Source: F23-D06 sp963603365 | GTDB taxonomy: Bacteria; Bacteroidota; Bacteroidia; Bacteroidales; WCHB1-69 | Reading direction: 5' to 3' | Length of the DNA: 64,000 nt | NCBI GenBank assembly: GCA_963603365.1 | Contig: CAVCMI010000008.1 | Coordinates: forward strand, 20,299 to 84,298 | Part shown: positions 8,501 through 16,709 of the stretch, piece after piece | Layout of the letters: every line of letters begins with the position of its first letter | Numbering within the stretch: position 1 is the stretch's first letter | The notes under the pieces: model-generated | What the model was told of the DNA's origin: nothing | The model's input: the letters and a program-made list of their open reading frames with translations, nothing else | Database searches by the model: none | Program-made: the position numbers and the translations under genes

Positions 8501-9751
8501 TTATTTCAAGTCCTTCTCCACCTCGAGGCGTAGCATATTCAGTGCAGCGTATGCGCTGCGCTCTATAATCTGTTGTCGACCGGAACGGTTGCCGAAGCGG
8601 AATTCCTTCGTCACCAGACGCACGGGCGTTGCCACTGCAATCCACACCGTGCCAACGGGTTTCTCGTCTGTGCCGCCGTCAGGGCCGGCAATGCCAGAAA
8701 CCGCAATGGTATAATCCACGTCAAACAGTTCCATCGAGTTAAGTGCCATATCGCTCACCACTTGCTCACTCACTGCGCCGCGCCGTTTGAGGTTATCTTC
8801 GCGCACATTAAGCAAATTGCGTTTTATCTCGTTGCTGTATGACACTATAGAACCCTTGAAGTAGCGGGAACTTCCCGGAATGGTGGTGACCAGGTGTGCG
8901 ATATAGCCACCCGTACAGCTCTCTGCCGTGGCCATCGTCTTATTGGCAGCGGCCAATAGACGTCCCACAACAGCCTCCATCGGAATATCCTCATCCGTGA
9001 AAGCATATCCGGCGGTCTGCGCTTTCAATTTGGCAAAGTATTCCTCCATTTCTGCCTTAAGGATCTTCTCGTCATTGCCATGTCCTGTAAGCCGGAGCCG
9101 TACAATGCCGGGTTTCGGCAGATAGGCAAGCGACATGTTGTCAGGCAACTGGCGTTCGTAAGATTCCAGCAAGTCCGACAAGCCGCTTTCGGTAATGCCC
9201 GTACACTGCAACACCCTATGACAGAGGGCTTGACTTCCTACGCTGCGTGCTTTCATTCGTACGACAACCTCATCCTTAAGCAGTTTCTCCATCTCATAAG
9301 GCACACCGGGCAGCGAAACCAACACTTTGCCGTCTTGTTCTATCCAAATGCCGGGAGCCGTGCCGAGCGTATTCGGCAACACGGTGCATCCTTCCGGCAC
9401 CAATGCCTGTTGCCGGTTGGTTTCCGTCATTGCCATGCCTCGAGCCGCAAAAAGATCCGTCACCCGCTGAAGGGTAGGCGCATCTTCAACCAACTTCCGC
9501 GAGAAGTACTCGCAAATCACCGTTTTGGTAATGTCATCTTTGGTTGGGCCAAGGCCACCCGTCATCAGAACCACATCTGTTTTGGCCATCGCACTGCGGA
9601 CAGCCTCTGTGATAGCCTCTTTGTTGTCGCCGACGGTAACGGTTTCGGTCATCGCAAACCCGGCCGCTGACATTTCCTGTCCTACAAAGGCAGCGTTCGT
9701 GTTTACAACCTGCCCTATCAGCAATTCGTTTCCAATATTAATCAGTATCAT
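8501..9751 (-). CDS. cinA: CinA family competence/damage-inducible protein (nicotinamide-nucleotide amidase type)
   Basis: A 416-residue two-domain protein. The N-terminal molybdopterin-binding-like domain contains IGNELLIGQVVNTNA and TGGLGPTKDD; the C-terminal amidase domain carries TAESCTGGYIAHLVTTIPGSSRYFKGSIV and AVSGIAGPDGG. Family members with both domains hydrolyse ADP-ribose and deamidate NMN in pyridine nucleotide salvage. The N-terminus is one or two residues shorter than usual, but its ATG overlaps the upstream lipoprotein stop as ATGA (9748-9751), which supports this start. Confidence 0.93.
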   Translation of the reverse strand: MILINIGNELLIGQVVNTNAAFVGQEMSAAGFAMTETVTVGDNKEAITEAVRSAMAKTDVVLMTGGLGPTKDDITKTVICEYFSRKLVEDAPTLQRVTDLFAARGMAMTETNRQQALVPEGCTVLPNTLGTAPGIWIEQDGKVLVSLPGVPYEMEKLLKDEVVVRMKARSVGSQALCHRVLQCTGITESGLSDLLESYERQLPDNMSLAYLPKPGIVRLRLTGHGNDEKILKAEMEEYFAKLKAQTAGYAFTDEDIPMEAVVGRLLAAANKTMATAESCTGGYIAHLVTTIPGSSRYFKGSIVSYSNEIKRNLLNVREDNLKRRGAVSEQVVSDMALNSMELFDVDYTIAVSGIAGPDGGTDEKPVGTVWIAVATPVRLVTKEFRFGNRSGRQQIIERSAYAALNMLRLEVEKDLK

Positions 9752-10494
9752 TGTTTCCTGTTATCATCTTCCATCAAATCGAGCATCTGCATACGTCGCT
9801 GCATATTTTGGATATATGGATTGTTTGGGTATTTGTTTTTCAAAGACTGTGTAATCGTTTCCAGCATTTCGCGGTCGTTCACCTCATTGAAAAAAACACC
9901 TCTGTTGTAACTTTGGTAGAAGGCTATATAAGAAGCCATTTTATCAGGATGCTGCTGAATAAACGATTGCAGGTACTGTTTATGTTCTTGTCTCAGATGT
10001 AGATAATTCTTTTCCACCTCAGCGCGGGCAGAATCGTCATCGAGGTTCTTCATATAGAAAGCGTACAGTTGTTCCACCGACTGTGCAAAGGCATGCAGGG
10101 CACTGTCGAGTTGACATACCAGCACCGCCTCTTCGCCACCAGAGACCCGATAGGAGGACACCAGACCCTCGGCTTCGGCATCAAACACGAGCCTGTCGCC
10201 GCCTTGAGCAATGGTGGTCAATGTATTATAGGGTGACAGCATCAACTGGTACATCATCGGGGTTGAAACATTGGCGAAGTCGTCTTTGGTCTCCGGCTTT
10301 ATTTCAAAGCGGAAATGTCCATCTTTCATCTTCACCGAGTCTAACATCAGGAGCCCGTCGTTCGTAACCATAGCCAGCACGAGTTCGCTGCTGCCGCCGC
10401 CTTTAATATCTCCCTCCATAACAATCTTGTCGTGTGCATTTTTGCAAGAGCAGCAAAAGAGGAGGGCGCACAAAAACAGCAAATATTTCCGCAT
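9748..10494 (-). CDS. DUF4369-type lipoprotein
   Basis: From the ATG at 10494 (MRKYLLFL) the protein has 248 residues with a lipoprotein signal ending LLFCCSC. The first half matches the Bacteroidetes DUF4369 pattern: a beta-rich domain starting IVMEGDIKGGGSSELVLA followed by LDSVKMKDGHFRFE. The second half is helical, as in members lacking a thioredoxin domain. Exact function is unknown; proteins with this domain are envelope lipoproteins, often linked to thiol-disulfide proteins. It lies between a tiny lipoprotein and cinA in one operon. The longer reading to 10548 is unlikely because it would precede the signal peptide. Confidence 0.8.
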   Translation of the reverse strand: MRKYLLFLCALLFCCSCKNAHDKIVMEGDIKGGGSSELVLAMVTNDGLLMLDSVKMKDGHFRFEIKPETKDDFANVSTPMMYQLMLSPYNTLTTIAQGGDRLVFDAEAEGLVSSYRVSGGEEAVLVCQLDSALHAFAQSVEQLYAFYMKNLDDDSARAEVEKNYLHLRQEHKQYLQSFIQQHPDKMASYIAFYQSYNRGVFFNEVNDREMLETITQSLKNKYPNNPYIQNMQRRMQMLDLMEDDNRKQ

Positions 10495-10498
10495 ATTA

Positions 10499-10663
10499 TT
10501 ACCAATCATAACAAACGAACAATGAATCTGTCGGCTGGCTGACGGCACGGTATTCGCAGCCGCAGTTGCGGTCCTTGCGGTGAGGACGCGCCCCGATAAT
10601 CTTAGGCGAGCATGCGGCGGCCAAAAACAGCAGTGCTACAGCCATCAAGAGACACTTTTCCAT
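10499..10663 (-). CDS. 54-residue lipoprotein with conserved Cys-rich tail
   Basis: A short gene starting at ATG 10663: MEKCLLMAVALLFLAAAC gives a classic lipoprotein signal with lipobox AAAC. The mature peptide has KIIGARPHRKDRNCGCEY near its start. The basic, two-cysteine RNCGC motif recalls short hypothetical lipoproteins found widely in Bacteroidales; I recognise the pattern but not a function. It is the first gene after the promoter at 10683-10690, and only 4 bp separate its stop from the DUF4369 lipoprotein start, so the two are co-expressed. Confidence 0.7.
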   Translation of the reverse strand: MEKCLLMAVALLFLAAACSPKIIGARPHRKDRNCGCEYRAVSQPTDSLFVCYDW

Positions 10664-10682
10664 AACTTCAAATAATCGGGTG

Positions 10683-10690
10683 CAAATGTA
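10683..10690 (-). promoter_or_regulatory. Bacteroidetes -7 box TACATTTG for the lipoprotein-cinA-xerD operon
   Basis: On the minus strand TACATTTG (TAnnTTTG consensus) lies 20 bp upstream of the ATG at 10663, leaving a leader of about 13 nt. Confidence 0.6.
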
Positions 10691-10696
10691 CAAAAA

Positions 10697-10821
10697 AGCC
10701 TTTCTTGCTCGTCTCCATCTGCCTATGTCTTCCTTATTCCGTCAGGCGAATCATTTTCGTTGTGGCAGATGTCTGTTGACTGAAACATTTTTTAAGATTA
10801 TCAGCCGTAAACAGAAAGGCT
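10697..10821. repeat. nested inverted repeats between divergent promoters
   Basis: AGCCTTTCT (10697-10705) pairs with AGAAAGGCT (10813-10821), and inside it CATCTGCC (10716-10723) pairs with GGCAGATG (10764-10771). The region holds no credible gene. It could fold as DNA or RNA, or mark regulator sites; chance cannot be excluded. Confidence 0.35.
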
Positions 10822-10850
10822 GTAAAAACATCCTGTTCCTTTTTCTTTTA

Positions 10851-10858
10851 TATCTTTG
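10851..10858 (+). promoter_or_regulatory. -7 box TATCTTTG for the YD-repeat gene
   Basis: TATCTTTG matches the Bacteroidetes -7 consensus 26 bp before the ATG at 10885. Confidence 0.65.
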
Positions 10859-10884
10859 CGCCGTTAATCCTAAAAACTGATTAT

Positions 10885-11784
10885 ATGAGAACCTTAAAAA
10901 TCATCAAGACCGAATACCGTCGTACCGGATACGACGAGGCAGACATCGAAAAGAAAGAATATGTTGAACTGATTGCCTGTTACGACGAGCACGACAACCT
11001 TGTAAAAGAAGAACGTTTTGACCCTGACGGAACGACAAACACACTCACAATCAATCAATACGACAAACAAGAAAGGCTCGTTGCCACAGAGCAGTTTGAC
11101 GGCAACCATGTCTTGTTGCAGAAGACTGTGAACAAGTACGATGAACAAGGCATGCTGGAAGAACAGGGCAACTATTTCGGGGAGGACAGCACCGAGTACA
11201 TCACCAAATACATCCACGACCCGTCCGGCAATGTAGTGCGTACCGAAATGTACGACAAAGGGAAACTCGACTACGTCGAGAAACAGATGGAGTACAGCGG
11301 GAATCTCTTGATACACGAAACCGAGAACGACGAATATGGCAACAAAATGTACGAGAACCACTACGAATACGACGGGAAGGGGCTGCTTTCCAAGCACATT
11401 CGCGACGAGATACAGAACCACGACCGCCGCACCTACGAATACACCTACGACGGACAAGGCAACCGCATCAAAGAGCTGGTGTACGACTACAACAACACCC
11501 TGATTTCCAAAACATGCCGCACCTATAACAATGACGGGCTTCTGCTTGAGACTGAAGAAGAGGACCTCGACAACTACCGTCGGATATCGATGGAATACGA
11601 GGGGACGTTAGTGCTTAAAAACACGCTTTTCAACAGAGACGGAAAGATTACAGGTTGGGCCGAATACTCCTACGACGAAAACAGGAAAGAAATAGACTCT
11701 AAAGAATACTACCTCGACGAGGTAAATCCGGAGGTGCACCGCCTTTTGCGAGAGACCCGCTATGAACGCTCTTCGGAGGAGTAA
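10885..11784 (+). CDS. cytoplasmic YD/RHS-like repeat protein
   Basis: A 299-residue, very acidic protein without signal peptide or membrane segment. It consists of about nine tandem units of 20-28 residues with the core Y-D-x-x-G/N-x-L/V-x-x-E, for example YDEQGMLEEQGNYF, YDGKGLLSKHIRDE and YDGQGNRIKELVYDYNN. This resembles RHS/YD repeats or the MORN-like wrap antigen repeats, which form long beta-sheets, but there is no toxin tip, core RHS peptidase motif or secretion signal. Own promoter upstream and the glnA promoter downstream make it monocistronic. Function unknown. Confidence 0.7.
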   Translation: MRTLKIIKTEYRRTGYDEADIEKKEYVELIACYDEHDNLVKEERFDPDGTTNTLTINQYDKQERLVATEQFDGNHVLLQKTVNKYDEQGMLEEQGNYFGEDSTEYITKYIHDPSGNVVRTEMYDKGKLDYVEKQMEYSGNLLIHETENDEYGNKMYENHYEYDGKGLLSKHIRDEIQNHDRRTYEYTYDGQGNRIKELVYDYNNTLISKTCRTYNNDGLLLETEEEDLDNYRRISMEYEGTLVLKNTLFNRDGKITGWAEYSYDENRKEIDSKEYYLDEVNPEVHRLLRETRYERSSEE

Positions 11785-11825
11785 TCCGTCCATTTTCTCT
11801 TTTCGTGCATTTCGTTTCTTTATTG

Positions 11826-11833
11826 TATCTTTG
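11826..11833 (+). promoter_or_regulatory. -7 box TATCTTTG for glutamine synthetase
   Basis: Consensus TAnnTTTG box 38 bp before the ATG at 11871. Confidence 0.65.
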
Positions 11834-11870
11834 CCTCCATCAAAAAAGGAATATTAAAATAACACACAAT

Positions 11871-13379
11871 ATGAAAGAAAGTACAGCTATGAGTATGAAT
11901 CCGCTGGTGAACTACTTCAAAAAGAGTCCGGGCGAATTCACTAAATCTGACATCATCAAGTATGTAGAAGAGAATGACATCAAGATGGTCAACTTCCATT
12001 ATGTGGCCGGCGACGGCAGGCTGAAGACCTTGGCCTTCATCCTCAACAACCGCGAATATCTGGAACAGATCCTTTCAAACGGAGAACGTGTGGACGGTTC
12101 CAACATTTTCCCCGATTTCATCCATGCCGGTTCGTCTGACTTGTATGTCATTCCACGTTTCTCCACTGCATTCATCCATCCGTTTGCAGAAATCCCTACC
12201 CTTTCATTCCTCTGTTCGTACTACAACAAAGACGGGCAGCCTCTCGAAAACTCTCCGGAATACATCTTGCGCAAGGCATGCAAATCCTTCACGGAGGTTA
12301 CAGGCATGTATTTCCAAGCCATGGGAGAGTTAGAGTATTATGTTATCGGGCCGGCAGAAGACCTTTACACCATACCGGACCAGCGCGGCTACCACGAGTC
12401 GTCGCCATTCACGAAATTTGAAAGTTTCAGGGCTGAATGCATGTTCGACATTGCCAAGGCCGGCGGGCAAATAAAATACGGCCATTCTGAAGTAGGCAAC
12501 TTCACGATGGACGGCAAGATATACGAGCAGAACGAAATTGAATTTTTGGTCACCGACGTGCAGCAAGCGGCCGACCAATTGGTGCTCGCCAAATGGATCA
12601 TCCGCAACCTCGCCTACAAACACGGCCTGGATGTCACCTTTGCCCCAAAAATCACCAACGGGAAAGCCGGCAGCGGGCTTCACATCCACACCCGCATCGT
12701 GAACGGAAACGGGAAAAACCAGTATGTCACGAAAAGCAAACTCAACTCCATAGCCAAGACCGCCATCGCCGGATATATGACATGCGCCGGGTCGCTGACC
12801 GCTTTCGGCAACACCAACCCTACTTCCTATTTCAGGCTTGTGCCTCATCAAGAGGCGCCGACCTCCGTCTGCTGGGGCGACCGCAACCGCTCGGTGCTGG
12901 TGCGCGTGCCGCTGGGCTGGAACCACAAGAATGACATTGTAGCCGAACTCAATCCGCTGGAGAAACCCGTCAACAAAGACCGCTCGCAGAAACAGACCGT
13001 AGAGTTCCGCTGCCCCGACGGTTCTGCCGACATCTATCTGCTGATGGCCGGACTTGTTTGTGCCGCACGGCATGGCTTTGAGATGGAGGGCGCCCTCGAC
13101 TTTGCTGCAAAAACTTACGTGGACGTTGACATTCACCGTCCCGAAAACAAAAACCTTGTAGATAGTCTGGCCCAACTTCCCTCCTCTTGCTGGGAATCGG
13201 CCGATGAACTGAGCCGCCACCGCGACATCTTCGAAAATCACGGCGTCTTCAACAACGAAATGATTGACGACATCGTAAAGCGACTGAAGGCTTTCAACGA
13301 CAAAGACATCCGGAAGGAAATCGAAAAAGACCCCAAGGTTATGGACCGGCTGGTTCATGAGCATTTCTATTGCGGCTAA
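11871..13379 (+). CDS. glnA: glutamine synthetase
   Basis: ATP-dependent condensation of glutamate and ammonia to glutamine. The ATG at 11871 (MKESTAMSMNPL) gives 502 residues, longer than GSI (~470) and much shorter than Bacteroides GSIII (~730). Visible family elements are the substrate segment QAMGELEYYVIG, the metal and ATP region KITNGKAGSGLHIHTRIV, the ammonium-site segment TNPTSYFRLVPHQEAPTSVCWGDRNRS and VEFRCPDGSADIYLLMAG. The adenylylation-type Tyr loop is not obvious. It precedes a small membrane protein and a glutamate-semialdehyde dehydrogenase, giving a local glutamate theme. A strong terminator follows. Confidence 0.93.
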   Translation: MKESTAMSMNPLVNYFKKSPGEFTKSDIIKYVEENDIKMVNFHYVAGDGRLKTLAFILNNREYLEQILSNGERVDGSNIFPDFIHAGSSDLYVIPRFSTAFIHPFAEIPTLSFLCSYYNKDGQPLENSPEYILRKACKSFTEVTGMYFQAMGELEYYVIGPAEDLYTIPDQRGYHESSPFTKFESFRAECMFDIAKAGGQIKYGHSEVGNFTMDGKIYEQNEIEFLVTDVQQAADQLVLAKWIIRNLAYKHGLDVTFAPKITNGKAGSGLHIHTRIVNGNGKNQYVTKSKLNSIAKTAIAGYMTCAGSLTAFGNTNPTSYFRLVPHQEAPTSVCWGDRNRSVLVRVPLGWNHKNDIVAELNPLEKPVNKDRSQKQTVEFRCPDGSADIYLLMAGLVCAARHGFEMEGALDFAAKTYVDVDIHRPENKNLVDSLAQLPSSCWESADELSRHRDIFENHGVFNNEMIDDIVKRLKAFNDKDIRKEIEKDPKVMDRLVHEHFYCG

Positions 13380-13391
13380 TCTGACAGCACT

Positions 13392-13426
13392 ACGGAGGCA
13401 CAACATTCATTGTGCCTCCGTTTTTC
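13392..13426 (+). terminator. intrinsic terminator of glnA
   Basis: Perfect 12-bp stem ACGGAGGCACAA / TTGTGCCTCCGT with a 6-nt loop, followed by TTTTT. Confidence 0.88.
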
Positions 13427-13459
13427 CATTTCAAAACTCTTGTACCTTAATTGTTATTT

Positions 13460-13960
13460 ATGAACTTCGTCCCTGTAATTATAACTGCCATCATAGCCTT
13501 TGCCGTTGTTGCAGCCGTCAAGACGATTGTAGAATACCGGCTGAAAGCACAAGTCGTGGAGCACAGAAAGAGCACGGACAGCATCGTACTTCCCTTGCGT
13601 CTTCAGGCATACGAAAGGATGGCGCTCTTCTTAGAACGCATAGAGCCCAACCAGTTAGTCATGCGCATACACTCTCCCGGACTTACCGTAGCCCAGGAGC
13701 AAAACCTCTTGCTGACCGCCATACGGTCGGAATTCGAACACAACCTGTCGCAACAGATCTACATCTCCGACAGCGTATGGAAAGAAGTCTGCAATGCAAA
13801 AGACGACATAATGGAAATCATCAGCACCGTTGCAGAACAGATGGAAGAGGGCACAACGGGGCAGACTTTTGCAGAGTCGCTGCTGATAGCCGCCTCGCAA
13901 AAGCCGGTAGTTGAAAAAGCCTTGAACACACTGAAAGCAGACATGCACAAAATGCTTTAG
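13460..13960 (+). CDS. small N-terminally anchored membrane protein (DUF7935-like)
   Basis: 166 residues from ATG 13460; the TTG at 13451 is an unlikely start. One N-terminal helix (VIITAIIAFAVVAAVKTIVEY) is followed by a cytoplasmic helical domain with LPLRLQAYERMALFLERIEPNQLVMR, a segment I associate with DUF7935-type proteins of Bacteroidetes. No enzymatic motif is visible. It sits alone between the glnA terminator and the promoter of the dehydrogenase gene. Function unknown; the domain name is from memory of the family pattern and is moderate in certainty. Confidence 0.65.
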   Translation: MNFVPVIITAIIAFAVVAAVKTIVEYRLKAQVVEHRKSTDSIVLPLRLQAYERMALFLERIEPNQLVMRIHSPGLTVAQEQNLLLTAIRSEFEHNLSQQIYISDSVWKEVCNAKDDIMEIISTVAEQMEEGTTGQTFAESLLIAASQKPVVEKALNTLKADMHKML

Positions 13961-13994
13961 TCTCACGGGAGCCACTTGGCATTTCATCTTTTTG

Positions 13995-14002
13995 TATTTT
14001 TG
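13995..14002 (+). promoter_or_regulatory. -7 box TATTTTTG for the dehydrogenase at 14056
   Basis: Consensus box 54 bp before the ATG at 14056. Confidence 0.6.
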
Positions 14003-14055
14003 CTCTGCTTTTTAAAGTCACAAAAGATTCCAACCCTTTTTAATAATTATATAAC

Positions 14056-15684
14056 ATGAACAACGCAAATTTTGAATTCAGAGAACCCCAAAACGAACCG
14101 GTTTATTCGTATGCACCGGGCACGCCTGAACGGACACTTCTGCAGGCAGAACTTGAAAAGCAGTACAACCAGACCATAGAGATTCCTTTGATTATCGGAG
14201 GCAAGGAGGTTAAAACCGGCGATATGGGGAAGGTGGTGATGCCGACCAACCACAGTCACGTGCTGGCAAACTACCATAAAGCCGGGGCGAAAGAGGTTCA
14301 GATGGCCATTGACGCCGCTTTGGCAGCACGCAAGGACTGGGAAGAACTCCCTTGGATACAGAGAGCCTCGGTTATGATGAAAGCCGCCGAACTGCTTGCC
14401 ACCAAATACAGATATGTGCTGAATGCCGCATGTATGCTTGGACAGGGCAAGAACTCGATGCAGGCCGAGATTGACTGTCCTTGTGAAGCCATCGACTTTT
14501 TACGTTTCAACACCTACTTTGCAGCCAAGTTGTACGGGCAGCAGCCCATATCCGACCATGCGACACTTAACCGCAACGAGTACCGCGGACTGGAAGGGTT
14601 CGTCTATGCCATCACGCCTTTCAATTTCACCTCAATAGCCCTGAACCTCAACGTGGCTCCGGCCCTGATGGGCAACGTTACAATCTGGAAACCGTCAACA
14701 ACCTCCATTCTGTCTAACTACTACCTGATGAAACTGCTTCAAGAGGCCGGCATCCCCGATGGTGTCATCAACTTCCTTCCCGGCAACGGCTCCGTCATCA
14801 GCGAAGTGGCTTTCAAGTCTCCTCATCTGGCGGGTGTCCATTTCACGGGAAGCACGGCCACTTTCAAGAGCTTCTGGAAAATGATTGGGCAAAACATCGA
14901 CAACTACCGAACATATCCTAAAATTGTAGGCGAGACCGGTGGTAAAGACTTCATTTTTGCTCACCATACCGCCACCGCACGCGAACTTGCCGTGGCTGTC
15001 GTGCGCGGCGCCTTCGAATACCAAGGACAGAAATGCTCCGCCGCCTCCAGGGCCTATATCCCGAAATCGCTGTGGCCTGACACCCTGCGTAACATCAACG
15101 AGATGACCGCCACCGTAAAGATGGGCGACGTGCGCGACTTTTCCAATTTCGTCAACGCTGTGATCGACGAGAAGTCGTTCGACAACATTGCTGGCTATAT
15201 TGACCGCGCGAAGGCCTCAGACGATGCTGAAGTCGTAGTGGGCGGACATTATGACAAGTCTGTGGGCTTTTTTGTAGAACCGACCGTTATCGTAGCCAAG
15301 AAACCGGACTATGAGTCGATGCGCGAGGAGATTTTCGGACCGGTCATCACCGTATTCGTTTACGACGACGACAAATACGAAGAGATGCTGCAAGTTTGCG
15401 ATGAAACCTCCCCGTATGCCCTCACCGGGTCAATCTTCGCACAGGACCGTTATGCAGTCGAAACCGCGGAGCGGGTACTGCGTCACGCTGCGGGCAATTT
15501 CTACATCAACGACAAACCGACAGGCGCCGTGGTGGGATGTCAACCCTTTGGCGGAGCAAGAGCGTCCGGCACAAACGACAAGGCCGGAAGCACGCTCAAC
15601 CTCGTGCGCTGGATCAGTTCCCGCTGCATCAAGGAGACCTATTCTCCCGCAACAGAATACGGTTATCCATTCTTGGGGAAATAA
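14056..15684 (+). CDS. pruA: L-glutamate gamma-semialdehyde (1-pyrroline-5-carboxylate) dehydrogenase
   Basis: NAD(P)-dependent oxidation of glutamate semialdehyde to glutamate, the last step of proline and arginine breakdown. The 542-residue length is normal for the stand-alone enzyme. Aldehyde dehydrogenase motifs are present: cofactor-site FTGSTATFKSF, general base Glu in VGETGGKDF, nucleophile Cys in YQGQKCSAASRAY, and EEIFGPVITVFVY. The characteristic N-terminus (EPVYSYAPGTPER) matches the P5CDH branch rather than other aldehyde dehydrogenases. No proline dehydrogenase gene is adjacent. A terminator hairpin follows. Confidence 0.92.
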   Translation: MNNANFEFREPQNEPVYSYAPGTPERTLLQAELEKQYNQTIEIPLIIGGKEVKTGDMGKVVMPTNHSHVLANYHKAGAKEVQMAIDAALAARKDWEELPWIQRASVMMKAAELLATKYRYVLNAACMLGQGKNSMQAEIDCPCEAIDFLRFNTYFAAKLYGQQPISDHATLNRNEYRGLEGFVYAITPFNFTSIALNLNVAPALMGNVTIWKPSTTSILSNYYLMKLLQEAGIPDGVINFLPGNGSVISEVAFKSPHLAGVHFTGSTATFKSFWKMIGQNIDNYRTYPKIVGETGGKDFIFAHHTATARELAVAVVRGAFEYQGQKCSAASRAYIPKSLWPDTLRNINEMTATVKMGDVRDFSNFVNAVIDEKSFDNIAGYIDRAKASDDAEVVVGGHYDKSVGFFVEPTVIVAKKPDYESMREEIFGPVITVFVYDDDKYEEMLQVCDETSPYALTGSIFAQDRYAVETAERVLRHAAGNFYINDKPTGAVVGCQPFGGARASGTNDKAGSTLNLVRWISSRCIKETYSPATEYGYPFLGK

Positions 15685-15722
15685 TGTGTTTAAGCAGCAC
15701 TGATTAACAAACAAACAACATC

Positions 15723-15768
15723 AAGGGTTGTTATAACTCGCCGTCAACGGGTTATAACGCCCTTTTTT
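15723..15768 (+). terminator. intrinsic terminator after the P5C dehydrogenase gene
   Basis: AAGGG-GTTATAAC pairs with GTTATAAC-CCCTT around a 13-nt loop and is followed by a T run. It ends only a few bases before the folP start. Confidence 0.8.
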
Positions 15769-15773
15769 GCATT

Positions 15774-16616
15774 ATGATCAAACACATCAACTTTTCGGGC
15801 AGGCTCTTCTCGTTGGAGCAGCCTTTGGTGATGGGCATATTGAACGTCACCTCCGACTCGTTCTTCGACGGCGGCCGCTACTTGACAAATGATGCCATTC
15901 TGCACCACGCCGGTCAAATGTTAGAAGATGGCGCAGACATCATAGACATCGGAGCAATGTCAACCCGTCCCGGTGCTGACGACATCCCAGAAGACACAGA
16001 AATTGAACGCATTGGCAGAGCGGTGCATTTAGTAAGGGCACATTTCCCCGAAGCGTTCATCTCTGTAGACACATGGCGGTCTTCTGTAGCCGTGACCGCC
16101 CACGACAACGGGGCAGATATGATCAACGATGTCTCCGGCGGCACATTCGACGACAAGATGATACCGACCGTCGGGGAACTGAAAATGCCTTACTGCCTTA
16201 TGCATACGCCTGCCAAGCCCGACAAGATGCAGCAACATACGCAGTACGAAGACATCCTGAAAGACATGCTCTTTTTTTTCGGCACGCAACTGGAGAGACT
16301 CCAAAAAGCCGGCGTTCTCGACATCATCCTCGACCCTGGCTTCGGGTTCGGCAAAACGTTGGAACAAAACTACTTTATACTCCAGAATCTGGATGCTTTC
16401 CAATGTTTCAATCTTCCGATATTAGTCGGCATTTCACGCAAATCTATGATCAGCAGACTGCTCAACTGCCCTACCGGGCAGGCGTTGAACGGGACCACCG
16501 TGCTTAACACCATCGCCTTGATGAAAGGAGCGCAGGTTCTTCGCGTCCATGACGTGCGTGAGGCCGTTGAAGCACGCAAGATCGTTGCTGCAACGATAAA
16601 GGCGAAAAACAACTGA
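15774..16616 (+). CDS. folP: dihydropteroate synthase
   Basis: Condenses 6-hydroxymethyl-dihydropterin pyrophosphate with p-aminobenzoate in folate synthesis; target of sulfonamides. All family landmarks occur in 280 residues: VMGILNVTSDSFFDGGRY, the loop GAMSTRPGADD, INDVSGGTFDDK, ILDPGFGFGKTLEQN and VGISRKSMI. The ATG lies just six bases after the preceding terminator's T run, so its promoter must overlap that terminator or it depends on read-through. folB lies 45 kb away at 60.5 kb. Confidence 0.95.
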   Translation: MIKHINFSGRLFSLEQPLVMGILNVTSDSFFDGGRYLTNDAILHHAGQMLEDGADIIDIGAMSTRPGADDIPEDTEIERIGRAVHLVRAHFPEAFISVDTWRSSVAVTAHDNGADMINDVSGGTFDDKMIPTVGELKMPYCLMHTPAKPDKMQQHTQYEDILKDMLFFFGTQLERLQKAGVLDIILDPGFGFGKTLEQNYFILQNLDAFQCFNLPILVGISRKSMISRLLNCPTGQALNGTTVLNTIALMKGAQVLRVHDVREAVEARKIVAATIKAKNN

Positions 16617-16631
16617 CCTAAGGACGGCAAC

Positions 16632-16675
16632 AAAAAGCGGGCTGGCTTCCGTAATGGAAAGCCAGCCCGCTTTTT
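16632..16675. terminator. bidirectional terminator between folP and the EF-G-like gene
   Basis: AAAAAGCGGGCTGGCTT pairs with AAGCCAGCCCGCTTTTT, giving a long GC-rich stem with A/T tracts on both sides that serves both convergent genes. Confidence 0.9.
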
Positions 16676-16709
16676 AATGTTACACTTCGCTGAAAAGCGG
16701 CCGAAGATT

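Noticed and set aside
10680..10880. 66-codon plus-strand frame between the lipoprotein operon and the YD-repeat gene
   Set aside because: It begins inside the opposing promoter, has no conserved features, and runs through the promoter of the next gene.
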